From: Microbacterium oxydans
GTDB taxonomy: Bacteria; Actinomycetota; Actinomycetes; Actinomycetales; Microbacteriaceae
Reading direction: 5' to 3'
Assembly (NCBI RefSeq): GCF_000956525.1
Contig: NZ_JYIW01000026.1
Coordinates: 1,088,503 to 1,152,502 of the forward strand
DNA: 64,000 nt
Under the pieces are notes generated by a model that ran no database searches, was not told the origin of the DNA, and saw nothing but the letters and a program-made list of their open reading frames with translations. The position numbers and the translations under genes were made by a program. This document shows, one piece after another, positions 35,494 to 43,585 of the stretch. The stretch's first letter is position 1; each line of letters opens with the position of its first letter.

Positions 35494-36519
35494 TCAGCCT
35501 TTCTTCTCGGCGGCGGTCGCGAGCACCGCGGCCCCCGTCTCTGCGTCATCGACCGTCACGACGAAGCGGCGTCCGTTCGTCCGGGTCACTTCGATGGCGG
35601 AGCCACCGCGGAGCACGACGCCGCGTCGTCCGTCCGTGGCGATTCGATATCCCCACCCGCCGAACTCGGCGAAGGGGTCGACATGCACGGCCCTGACGTG
35701 CGCGATGTCGGCGGCTCGGATCTCGATCCGCGGCCAGCCGACGGCGGATCGCACCAGGAGGCCCGAGGCACTCGCACGGACGCGGAACGTGAGAGTGGTC
35801 GCGGTCACGAGCACCAGGAACACGGCGACGGCCAGAGTGAACCACCCTGCTCCCACATCTCGAGCGAGCAGCACCACGGCTGTCGCGATGCTCAAGAACA
35901 CCGCGACGCCCAGGACGATCAGTCCGGAGCGGGCGATCGAGACCGTCCTGATCCACACGGCGCGCTCCTCCGCGGCGAGCGGCATCGGTGCCGCCTCGGC
36001 AGCAGATTCATCGCCGGCGACGACGACGGCGGGTTGCAGCGCCCACGCCGCCACCCCCAGTCCGACCATCGCCACGAGTCCGACGAAGACCCAGAAACCG
36101 ATGTCAGGGGTATCGGCAGCATTCGCGAGACCCCGCTGCGCGCCGACAGCGGCGAGCGCGACGGTCGACAGCAGCGCTGCGATTCCCATGTTGCTCGCGC
36201 CGAGGAATCGCGCAGTCGCCGACCACTGCGGACGACTGGGGAGCCGGTCTCCTCCGGCGTCCGGCATCCGGTGCGCGAACAGGGCGATGAGTGTGAACAG
36301 CGTCACCATCCCGCCACCGAAGCCGATCAGGACGGCCAGATTCGTCCAGCGGGGACCGAAGCCGTCGACCCCGTCCGTCCCCCAGTGGATCGCCGACGGG
36401 TCGGGGATCTCGGGCATCCAGGCCGCGATCACGAGCGAGGACAGGATGATCATCGCGAAGGGCACGATCACCCCCACCCACCAGAAGGCGCGTCGGGCAC
36501 GGCGGACATCGGCGTTCAT
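35494..36519 (-). CDS. DUF1648-domain membrane protein
   Basis: A 341-residue protein with an N-terminal DUF1648 domain (one membrane segment followed by PEIPDPSAIHWGTDGVDGFGPR, the family signature), two or three further membrane segments up to about residue 160, another pair at about 195-240, and a C-terminal cytoplasmic beta domain resembling a PH-like fold (VRSAVGWPRIEIRAADIAHVRAV). DUF1648 proteins include the SdpI-like immunity families and are commonly encoded next to GntR/YtrA regulators. It overlaps the GntR gene by four bases. The function is unknown. Confidence 0.88.
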   Translation of the reverse strand: MNADVRRARRAFWWVGVIVPFAMIILSSLVIAAWMPEIPDPSAIHWGTDGVDGFGPRWTNLAVLIGFGGGMVTLFTLIALFAHRMPDAGGDRLPSRPQWSATARFLGASNMGIAALLSTVALAAVGAQRGLANAADTPDIGFWVFVGLVAMVGLGVAAWALQPAVVVAGDESAAEAAPMPLAAEERAVWIRTVSIARSGLIVLGVAVFLSIATAVVLLARDVGAGWFTLAVAVFLVLVTATTLTFRVRASASGLLVRSAVGWPRIEIRAADIAHVRAVHVDPFAEFGGWGYRIATDGRRGVVLRGGSAIEVTRTNGRRFVVTVDDAETGAAVLATAAEKKG

Positions 36520-36866
36520 ACTGCGGTCTCCTTGATCAGAGCGGCGAGGGTGGCAGGAGAGAGCCCGAGTGCGGCGGCGCGGCCGACGAGCGCGGAGATG
36601 TCCTGCGACAGTTCCGCCAGTGGCGCGGCGGAGGCGGAGATCACGGCGCCCCGCCCACGGCGCAGGTCGATCAGACGCTCGTCGCGGAGCTGCTGGTACG
36701 CCCTGAGCACCGTATGGAGATTGATCTCCAGCGCCTCGGCGAGCTCACGGGCGGACGGCAGACGATCGCCGGGCGACACTCGGCCCGCGACGATGTCGGC
36801 GCGCACGGATGCCGCGACCTGCTCGTAGAGCGGGGCGCCACTGCTCAGGTCGACCTTGATCAGCAT
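36516..36866 (-). CDS. GntR family (YtrA-type) transcriptional regulator
   Basis: A 116-residue short regulator: a winged-helix domain (residues about 8-75, PLYEQVAASVRADIVAGRVSPGDRL and SARELAEALEINLHTVLRAYQ) followed by a helical dimerisation tail of about 40 residues, which is the YtrA subfamily layout that usually represses its own operon of membrane proteins. The ATG at 36866 has AGGAGG five bases upstream. Its stop overlaps DUF1648 (ATGA). An AT-rich inverted repeat over its promoter is the probable autoregulatory site. Confidence 0.93.
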   Translation of the reverse strand: MLIKVDLSSGAPLYEQVAASVRADIVAGRVSPGDRLPSARELAEALEINLHTVLRAYQQLRDERLIDLRRGRGAVISASAAPLAELSQDISALVGRAAALGLSPATLAALIKETAV

Positions 36867-36888
36867 CCGTCCTCCTGTAGTTGGCTTA

Positions 36889-36918
36889 ATTCTAGTGAAA
36901 ATAGAACAATTGTCGCAA
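36889..36918 (-). promoter_or_regulatory. Promoter and probable operator of the GntR operon
   Basis: On the minus strand TTGCGA is followed by 18 bases and TAGAAT, a near-consensus sigma-A promoter. The inverted repeat TTCTA-N7-TAGAA (36890-36906, plus-strand orientation) covers the -10 hexamer. The AT-richness contrasts sharply with the surroundings. Binding of GntR here would block the polymerase. Confidence 0.6.
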
Positions 36919-36966
36919 CCCTCCACCCGACTACGCCGGAGCAGCCGGTTCGGTCACACTGACCCC

Positions 36967-37437
36967 ATGCGCATCACTCCCCGCCGACTCGCGGTCGGTA
37001 TGAGCCTGTGGGCCCCGAACCTGTTCAGCGGCATCCGCATCCGCCGCTTCAGCGAGGACTGGACGCACGCAACGGTCGAGCTGCACGTGAACCCCATCAC
37101 ACGCAACTACGTCAAGACGGCGTTCGGCGGTTCGATGTCGGCGATGACCGACCCGTACTTCTTCATGCTGGTGATGCATCAGCTCGGCCGCGACTACGTG
37201 GTGTGGGACACTCGCGGTGAGATCGAGTTCCTGAAGCCGGGGCGAGGCGTGCTCACGGCCGAGTTCCATGTGTCGGCGGAGCAGGCTGCAGCGCTCCGCG
37301 AACGGGCTGCCGGCGGCGCCAAGGTGCTCGAGTGGTTCGAGACCGTGATCACCGACCGCACGGGCGACGTCGTCGCGACGGTGCGTCGCGAGGTGTACAT
37401 CCGCGAGAAGAAGCGGGTCACCGCCGCTCAGGGCTGA
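36967..37437 (+). CDS. DUF4442 hotdog-fold protein (thioesterase-like)
   Basis: A 156-residue single hotdog domain of the DUF4442 family, recognised from RNYVKTAFGGSMSAMTDPYFFMLVM (the core helix of the fold with GGS) and IEFLKPGRGVLTAEF. Family members are predicted acyl-CoA thioesterases, and the active residues are not well defined. The ATG at 36967 is preceded by CACACT six bases upstream. It is divergent from the GntR unit, and its 3' end overlaps the end of the convergent lacI-type gene by 20 bases. Confidence 0.88.
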   Translation: MRITPRRLAVGMSLWAPNLFSGIRIRRFSEDWTHATVELHVNPITRNYVKTAFGGSMSAMTDPYFFMLVMHQLGRDYVVWDTRGEIEFLKPGRGVLTAEFHVSAEQAAALRERAAGGAKVLEWFETVITDRTGDVVATVRREVYIREKKRVTAAQG

Positions 37438-38422
37438 ACCGGAGACCCAGCGTCGACGACCTCGCGATCAGCGTCGGGGCGAGCCGCACGGTGCCGTGCT
37501 CGGTGGATGCCCCCGACACCAGCCCGAGGACGAGCTCGAGGGCTGTGCGCCCGCTCTCCTCGAACGGCTGCCGCACGGTCGTGAGGTCGAGCGCCGCTGC
37601 GACCTCGCCGTCGTCGTAGCCGACGACCGCGAGCGGGGCGGTGTCATCGTCGTCGCGCAGCGCGGACAGGACCGCGACCGCGAACTGGTCATGGTTGGCC
37701 ACGATCGCGGTGGCGCCCGCGACTCGGGCGGCAGCGATCACGCGGCCATCGACCGACACGGGATCGGCGACCGCCCGGTCGATCACCTCCACGGACTCCA
37801 TCAGTCCCTCGATGCGGAGCATCCCGGCCGACACGTATGCCGGCGACCGCTGCGGCTCGTGCACGAAGAGCACGCGCCGATGCCCCAGTCCGGCGAGGTG
37901 ACGACCGATCTGCGCGCCGCCATCGCGGTCATCGACGAGGACGACCGGCCCGCCGACGTCGGACCGCGTCGGCACCACATCGACGTAGACGACCGGGATG
38001 CGGGCCGCCCTGCTCGCCCGCCGTGCGGCTCCACCCAGCGGCACCCCCATCACCACGAGTCCGGTGGCATCCGTGCGGGTGGGCAGCACATCGAGCAGCG
38101 GCTCGTCGGCAGCGGCGGCGGAGTCGAGGTCGTACGGGATGATGTCCACCGCCGCGTCCCTGGCTCGACGGAGCATCCCGGACAGGCGACGCAGGTACGA
38201 GGGGTACGTGGTGAACGGTGCGGCGACCGCGATGCGAGCCGCTCCGACACGTCGCCCCTGCGCCATCCGATACCCGAGCGCGGTGGCCGCCGCGACGATG
38301 CGCTCGCGGGTCTCCGGGCGCACTCGATGGGGCGCGCTGACCGCCAGGGACACGGTGGAGATGCTCACGCCCGCGCGCTCCGCGACGTCGTAGATGGTGA
38401 CCCGTCCAGGGCGTGCGCGCAT
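37418..38422 (-). CDS. LacI family transcriptional regulator
   Basis: A 334-residue regulator: the N-terminal helix-turn-helix with hinge (VTIYDVAERAGVSISTVSLAVS, then ERIVAAATALGYRM) and a periplasmic-binding-like effector domain (about 62-330, with VVMGVP, VLVDDRDGGAQIGRHLAGLGHRRV and VVGYDDGEVAAALDLTTVRQP). The effector is usually a sugar. GAAGGAAG precedes the ATG by seven bases. It is divergent from the hydrolase-transporter operon, and a perfect ATCGAA-N4-TTCGAT palindrome lies between them, so it very likely controls that operon and itself. Confidence 0.95.
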   Translation of the reverse strand: MRARPGRVTIYDVAERAGVSISTVSLAVSAPHRVRPETRERIVAAATALGYRMAQGRRVGAARIAVAAPFTTYPSYLRRLSGMLRRARDAAVDIIPYDLDSAAAADEPLLDVLPTRTDATGLVVMGVPLGGAARRASRAARIPVVYVDVVPTRSDVGGPVVLVDDRDGGAQIGRHLAGLGHRRVLFVHEPQRSPAYVSAGMLRIEGLMESVEVIDRAVADPVSVDGRVIAAARVAGATAIVANHDQFAVAVLSALRDDDDTAPLAVVGYDDGEVAAALDLTTVRQPFEESGRTALELVLGLVSGASTEHGTVRLAPTLIARSSTLGLRFSPERR

Positions 38423-38440
38423 GAATCGACTTCCTTCTTC

Positions 38441-38456
38441 ATCGAAGTTCTTCGAT
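38441..38456. promoter_or_regulatory. Probable LacI-type operator
   Basis: The palindrome ATCGAAGTTCTTCGAT lies 18 bases from the lacI-type start codon and 68 bases from the first hydrolase gene. The 9-base half-site TCATCGAAG (38439-38447) recurs at 38506-38514, just over the ribosome binding site of the hydrolase gene, giving a possible second contact. CAGACT at 38461-38466 may be the -10 hexamer of the hydrolase operon, placing the operator in its -35/-10 spacer. Confidence 0.65.
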
Positions 38457-38524
38457 TGCCCAGACTAGGGCGCAACCCGCGAGGGCGGAACCCGACCTGC
38501 GGAGATCATCGAAGGAGATGCCCG

Positions 38525-39535
38525 ATGCCGACACCACGGTCCCGATTCCGGCGCCCGACGCTCGACAGCTCGGTCGCCGCGTGGGAGGAGCGCGTCGCTC
38601 CGCTGCTCGCGGCGGAGCCGGCAGACCCGGCCGGACGACGCAGCATCGCGGCGCAGAACGACGACGCCGTGAGCGCCGCGCTCGGGATCGCACCGCTGCC
38701 CACCGCCTCTGAAGAACACATCGTCGCGGTGGACGGGCACGCCGATGTTCGGGCCCGCGTGTACTGGCCCGGCGAGGAGCGGACGCCGCCAGGGGCAGGG
38801 CTGCCCGCGCTGGTGTACTTCTACGGCGGCGGATTCACGATCGCCGGGATCGACTGGGTCTCCTGGGACGCACGGCTTCGCGCGAGAGCACGGGATGCCG
38901 GGATCGTGATCGTCGCGGCCGACTACGCCCACGCACCCGAGGAGCGGTTCCCCACCCAGCCGGAGCAGTGCTGGTCGGCGTTCGAGTGGACGCACGCCAA
39001 CGCAGAGCGACTGGGTGCGTCGCCGGATCGGATCGCCGTGGGTGGAGCGTCATCCGGAGGCGACCTCGCCGCTGCCGTGACCCTCATGAATCGCGATCGC
39101 TCCCGGCATCCGATCGCCCTGCAGCTGCTGGAGAACCCCGCACTCGACCTGACGATGGGGCACGCCGACATGACCGGCATCGACGCGCGCATGCCCGGGG
39201 TCATCGTGCGCGCGTCTGGCCGCACCCTGGTGCGGCAGTACCTCGGCGACGACGCCGCGACGGCACGTCGACCGTATGCCTCACCGCTGCTGGCGGCATC
39301 GCACGAGGGGCTCCCTCCGGCCCTGATCATCACCTCCGAACTCGATCCGCTGCGCGGTGACGGCGAGGCGTACGCGCGGGCGCTCTCCGCCGCAGGCGTG
39401 CCGGTGACGGCGATGCGCTTCATCGGACAGACACATGGATCGCTGGGTTCGACCGGGTTCGTGCCGGCGGCGGACACCGCGCATCGCCTCATCGTCTCCG
39501 AGCTGCGCACGCTTCACGAGGGAGGTGGGGCATGA
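38525..39535 (+). CDS. Alpha/beta hydrolase, hormone-sensitive-lipase-like (altered oxyanion motif)
   Basis: A 336-residue esterase-type hydrolase. The nucleophile elbow is VGGASSGGDLAA (GxSxG), the acid is in ITSELDPLRGDG and the His in FIGQTHGS. The HGGG oxyanion motif of the family reads Tyr-Gly-Gly-Gly here (residues 100-103), so the usual His is missing. GAAGGAG lies about nine bases before the ATG. It is the first gene of the LacI-controlled operon and overlaps the second hydrolase gene by four bases. The substrate is unknown; an ester or acylated compound is likely from the family. Confidence 0.9.
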   Translation: MPTPRSRFRRPTLDSSVAAWEERVAPLLAAEPADPAGRRSIAAQNDDAVSAALGIAPLPTASEEHIVAVDGHADVRARVYWPGEERTPPGAGLPALVYFYGGGFTIAGIDWVSWDARLRARARDAGIVIVAADYAHAPEERFPTQPEQCWSAFEWTHANAERLGASPDRIAVGGASSGGDLAAAVTLMNRDRSRHPIALQLLENPALDLTMGHADMTGIDARMPGVIVRASGRTLVRQYLGDDAATARRPYASPLLAASHEGLPPALIITSELDPLRGDGEAYARALSAAGVPVTAMRFIGQTHGSLGSTGFVPAADTAHRLIVSELRTLHEGGGA

Positions 39536-40548
39536 GCGATCAGGAGCAGGGCGGGCCGGCGCTGAGTCCGGAGATCCAGGAATGGATCCGGCGCATCCGT
39601 GAGCACTCCGCGACGCTTCCCGAACTCGAATCCGCCGACCTGCATGCGCGCCGCAGGGCGCAGCGGGAACTGAGCGACCTCCTGGCCGTCGAGTTCACCG
39701 AACCGATTCCAGCCGGCGTCGAGATCGACGCCCTCGAGACAGCGGGTGGCTCTGGGCCGCTGCGCGCCCGCCGGTACCGCGCATCGTCGGCGAGCGGCAC
39801 GCTGCCGACGATGCTCTGGATGCACGGTGGCGGCTGGGCCGGCGGCACGATCGACGAGCTGCTCAACGACCGCCTGTGCGCGGATCGGGCGCTGCGCTCC
39901 GGGGTGCAGATCATCGCGCTCGAGTACCGCTTGACCCCGGAGCATCCGTTCCCCGCCCCCGTCGACGACGCCGTCGCGGCGTTGGCTGACCTGCGCGCGC
40001 GGGCGGACGAGCTCGCGATCGACCCGGGCCGGCTGGGCATCGGCGGCAACTCAGCCGGAGCGACGATCGCGGCGACGACGGCACTGCGCCAGCGGGACGC
40101 GGGAGCACCGCTGCACCATCAGGCGCTCGAGGTGCTGCCCGCGGCGCTGCGGCTCTTCGGCGAGTCGATGCGCCGCTCCCTCGGCGCCGCGGAGCTGGAG
40201 AGCGCCGAGCGCCTCGCCGACGCCTATCGAGCCGGGGCACCTCTCGCCCAGGCCTCTCCGCTGGATGCGCAGGATCACCGAGGACTCGCCCCCGCACTGA
40301 TCCTCGCCGCCGAGTTCGACCCCCTCAGAGACGGCGCGACCGCCTATGCCGACGCGCTGCGGGATGCCGGCGTCCCCGTCGTGCTGCGCATCGGCGCCGG
40401 CCACGATCACGCCTCCCCCGGTCTCACCGGCCGCTGGAAGGGAGCACGGGAGTGGCGTGATGTGTTCGTCGATGAGCTCGCCGAGGCGTACCGCCTGACC
40501 TCCCGCCCACCCGCCGATCCGGTGACGACCACCGACGCGCACGCATGA
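39532..40548 (+). CDS. Alpha/beta hydrolase, hormone-sensitive-lipase-like
   Basis: A 338-residue esterase paralogous in architecture to the preceding one but clearly diverged. It has the intact oxyanion motif WMHGGGWAGG, the nucleophile in GIGGNSAGATIA, the acid in AAEFDPLRDGATAY and the His in GAGHDHASPG. The first 80 residues form the cap. It overlaps the upstream hydrolase gene by four bases and precedes the transporter by 37 bases. Two esterases with differing oxyanion holes in one operon suggest sequential or alternative cleavage of one substrate class. Confidence 0.92.
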   Translation: MSDQEQGGPALSPEIQEWIRRIREHSATLPELESADLHARRRAQRELSDLLAVEFTEPIPAGVEIDALETAGGSGPLRARRYRASSASGTLPTMLWMHGGGWAGGTIDELLNDRLCADRALRSGVQIIALEYRLTPEHPFPAPVDDAVAALADLRARADELAIDPGRLGIGGNSAGATIAATTALRQRDAGAPLHHQALEVLPAALRLFGESMRRSLGAAELESAERLADAYRAGAPLAQASPLDAQDHRGLAPALILAAEFDPLRDGATAYADALRDAGVPVVLRIGAGHDHASPGLTGRWKGAREWRDVFVDELAEAYRLTSRPPADPVTTTDAHA

Positions 40549-40585
40549 CCTGCTCCCACCACCCGACCGAGACCCGGAGACGATG

Positions 40586-41884
40586 ATGTCCACCCACGCA
40601 GTCGATCCTGTGTTCCCCACCGACCCTGCTCCCCCGCTCACCGCCGACGCGATCCCCGGACAACGCCAGACCCGGTGGTTCTGGGTCGCCTTCGTGCTCG
40701 CCTGGCTCGGATCCGGCATCGCGCAGGGCGTCGCCGGCGTCGCGATCCCCCAGCTCCTCAAGGAATGGGACCCCGACCAGGCGACCGGCAACCTCAGCAT
40801 CATCCTCACCCTCGGCGGCGCCGCGATCCTCGTCACGACGCCCGTGTTCGGCCGACTCAGCGATCGCTCGATGTCGAAGCTCGGCATCCGCCGGCCCTGG
40901 ATCCTCTCCGGCTCGCTGATCGCACTGCTCGGCTACGGAGTCCAGGCGACCGCCCCCTCGCTCCTCCTGCTCGGCGTCGGGACGATCCTGGTCCTCGTCG
41001 GCTGGGGTGCCGTGTCGATGACCGTCCACACGCTGTTCGCCGATCAGATCCGCCGCAGCATCCGCGCCATCATGTCAGCCGTCACGGGTGCCGCCACCGC
41101 GGTCGGTATCCTCGGCGGCGTCTCGCTCGCGGGCATCGTCGCCCCGACCGGCCAGCTCGGCATGTTCCTCATCCCGGGCGGTCTCTCGGTCATGCTGGCG
41201 ATCATGCTCTTCTTCACCCTGAAGGACATCCGTCGCCTCGAGCCCGCCGAGCCGATGGACTGGAGCGGCGTCCTCGCCACGTTCTGGCTGAGTCCGCGCC
41301 GCTACCCCGACTTCGCCTGGGCCTGGGTGTGCCGCTTCTTCATGACCGCCTCGATCGTCTCGGTCACGAGCTACCTCTACCTGACGATCTCGGGCCGCTT
41401 CGGCATCGACGACCCGGCTGAGATCGCCTCGGTGCAGACGCAGGCGACGGCCGCCTTCACGCTGATGAACCTGGTGATGGCGTTCATCTTCGGCGTGATC
41501 TCCGATCGGACGGGGCGCCGCAAGCCGAGCGTCATCATCGGCGCCCTCGCGAGTGCCGGCGGGCTGGTGCTGGCGATCTCCTTCGGCGACATCGCGTTCT
41601 TCCTCATCGGGATCGCGATCGTCGGCGCCGGTCAGGGCGCCTACATCGCCGCAGACGTCGCCCTGATGACGGAGTGCCTGCCGTCTGTCGAAGACGCCGG
41701 CAAGGATCTCGGCATCGTCGCGCTCGCCTACCTGCTGCCGGGCATCCTCGTCCCCGTTTTCGGATTCTTCGCGACGCGCATAGGCTCGCCGACAGGCGAG
41801 AACTTCGCGGCCCTCTACATCGGTGCCGTCGTGATGGCCGTGATCGCCGCGTTCGCGGTCACCAGAGTGAAGGGCGTGCGATGA
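40586..41884 (+). CDS. Major facilitator superfamily transporter
   Basis: A 432-residue permease with about 12 membrane segments. The loop after the second segment reads GRLSDRSMSKLGIRRPW, an MFS motif A variant, and a similar GVISDRTGRRKPS repeats in the second half, so the protein is complete. The sequence recalls sugar or SLC45-like symporters, but the substrate cannot be fixed. ATG at 40586 is preferred to the adjacent ATG at 40583 because GGAG then has a six-base spacing. Its stop overlaps the CocE-type hydrolase start (ATGA). It presumably imports the compound cleaved by the operon's hydrolases. Confidence 0.92.
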   Translation: MSTHAVDPVFPTDPAPPLTADAIPGQRQTRWFWVAFVLAWLGSGIAQGVAGVAIPQLLKEWDPDQATGNLSIILTLGGAAILVTTPVFGRLSDRSMSKLGIRRPWILSGSLIALLGYGVQATAPSLLLLGVGTILVLVGWGAVSMTVHTLFADQIRRSIRAIMSAVTGAATAVGILGGVSLAGIVAPTGQLGMFLIPGGLSVMLAIMLFFTLKDIRRLEPAEPMDWSGVLATFWLSPRRYPDFAWAWVCRFFMTASIVSVTSYLYLTISGRFGIDDPAEIASVQTQATAAFTLMNLVMAFIFGVISDRTGRRKPSVIIGALASAGGLVLAISFGDIAFFLIGIAIVGAGQGAYIAADVALMTECLPSVEDAGKDLGIVALAYLLPGILVPVFGFFATRIGSPTGENFAALYIGAVVMAVIAAFAVTRVKGVR

Positions 41885-43581
41885 CCGATGCTCCCCGTCT
41901 CAGCGGCGCAGCCCGCCGCGAGTACCGGCGACTCTCCCGAGCCGCAGACATGCCAGCGCCGACCCATCCGGACGTCGATCGAGTCGCCGACATCCCGGTG
42001 TCGGCTGACGACGGCACCCTGCTCCTCACCGACCATTGGCACGCAGCGGGATCCGGCGGGCACACCGTGCTGATCCGCACCCCCTACGGCCGCGACGGCA
42101 TCGGCGGAGTGGCGCGGTTCCTCGCCGAGCGGGGGCACCACGTGGTGGTGCAGAGCTGCCGGGGCACGTTCGGATCGGGCGGATCATTCGACCCGCTGCA
42201 CGACGAGGTCGCTGACGGACAGGCGACGATGCGATGGCTTCGAGCGCAGCCGTGGGCCACCGGTCGCGTGCACTCCTGGGGCGGCAGCTACTTCGGCGTG
42301 ACGCAGTGGGCGTACTGCGACGGTGACGAGCGTCCTGACGCCATGGGCATCGCGATCTCCGCCCGACGCTTCGACGACGCGATCCTCTACCCCGGCGGCG
42401 GATTCTCGATCGACACCCCGCTCACCTGGGCCTACGCGCTCGACATCCAGGAACGGACGCTGCCGTCGAAGATGTGGGCGCTGCTGCGCGCCCGTCGAGG
42501 TTTCCGCCGCGGGGCGCTGGCGGTCCCTCCGGCCGACGCCGTGCGCGTGGCACGTGGGAGCGATCCGCAGTTCTTCCGCGACTGGGTGCAGCACAGCGAT
42601 CACGGCGACCCGTGGTGGGAGCCGATGCACTTCGCGCAGGACGTCGACACCATCCCGCCCGTCACCCTGGTCGCCGGCTGGCAGGACCTGTTCCTGGTCG
42701 GTCAACTCGTGGACTACGCCGCGCTCCGCGACGCGGGGCGCCCGGTGCGACTCATCGTCGGCGACTGGGTCCACGGCGCCCCGGAGATCACCGAGATCGG
42801 CGTGCGCGAGGTACTGGGCTCCTTCGCCGGCACCGCGCCGACCGACGGCGTGCGCCTCGACGTGACCGGAGGAGGAGGGTGGCGGGAGATCGCGAGCTGG
42901 CCGCCCCCGCACGAGGCGATGACCATGGAGCTCACCGGCGACGGACGACTCGCGCGGGGCGGCGCCGAGAGCCCGACTGTCGAGCTCACGTATCGGTACG
43001 ACCCGGCGGATCCGACGCCGGATGCCGGTGGCCGGACGCTCAACCCGTTCTCCGCCGGGCGTCGCCGGCAGCACGTTCGCGAACACCGGGACGACGTGCT
43101 CGTCTTCACCGGCGACCCGCTCACGGAGGACCTCCTCGTCATCGGCACGCCGGAGATCGCCCTGTCGTTCACATCATCGAATCCCCGCGCCGACCTGTTC
43201 GTGCGTCTCTGCGAGGTGGATGCCCGAGGCGTCTCACGGACGCTCACCGATGGATACCGACGACTCTCACCCCTCACGGATGCCGACGACGCGGACACCG
43301 ACGACGTCGGCCGGGTTCGACTCCGACTGGCCCCGCTCGCGCACCGCTTCGCGGCCGGTGCGCGTCTGCGCGTGCAGGTGTCGTCGGGCGCGCATCCCCT
43401 GCATCTGCGCAACCCCGGGACGGACGATCCCGTGCGCGACCACTCGCGGCTGATCCCCAGCGATCAGATCGTGCGCGTCGGAGGACGCACACCCGCCACG
43501 CTCACCCTGCCGGCCCAGGTGACCGTCACGGCGAGCGCTGGAGCGGCGTCACCCGTCGTTCACCGTCGCATGCCACGATGA
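41881..43581 (+). CDS. CocE/NonD (X-Pro dipeptidyl-peptidase S15-like) hydrolase
   Basis: A 566-residue hydrolase of the S15/CocE type, a family that includes cocaine esterase, glutaryl-7-ACA acylase and alpha-amino-acid ester hydrolases. The N-terminal alpha/beta domain begins with VSADDGTLLLTDHWHA, has VVVQSCRGTFGSGGSF and the nucleophile in HSWGGSYFGVTQWA (GxSxxG type), the acid in VAGWQDLFLVGQ and the His in GDWVHGAPE. The C-terminal jelly-roll domain (about 370-560) ends with LRVQVSSGAHPLHLRNPG. It acts on esters or amides. It overlaps the MFS gene by four bases and is the last gene of the operon. Confidence 0.92.
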   Translation: MTDAPRLSGAARREYRRLSRAADMPAPTHPDVDRVADIPVSADDGTLLLTDHWHAAGSGGHTVLIRTPYGRDGIGGVARFLAERGHHVVVQSCRGTFGSGGSFDPLHDEVADGQATMRWLRAQPWATGRVHSWGGSYFGVTQWAYCDGDERPDAMGIAISARRFDDAILYPGGGFSIDTPLTWAYALDIQERTLPSKMWALLRARRGFRRGALAVPPADAVRVARGSDPQFFRDWVQHSDHGDPWWEPMHFAQDVDTIPPVTLVAGWQDLFLVGQLVDYAALRDAGRPVRLIVGDWVHGAPEITEIGVREVLGSFAGTAPTDGVRLDVTGGGGWREIASWPPPHEAMTMELTGDGRLARGGAESPTVELTYRYDPADPTPDAGGRTLNPFSAGRRRQHVREHRDDVLVFTGDPLTEDLLVIGTPEIALSFTSSNPRADLFVRLCEVDARGVSRTLTDGYRRLSPLTDADDADTDDVGRVRLRLAPLAHRFAAGARLRVQVSSGAHPLHLRNPGTDDPVRDHSRLIPSDQIVRVGGRTPATLTLPAQVTVTASAGAASPVVHRRMPR

Positions 43582-43585
43582 CGGG

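Noticed and set aside
37496..38524. Long in-frame extension upstream of the first esterase gene
   Set aside because: It is antisense to the LacI-type gene; GAAGGAG and the esterase-like N terminus support the start at 38525.
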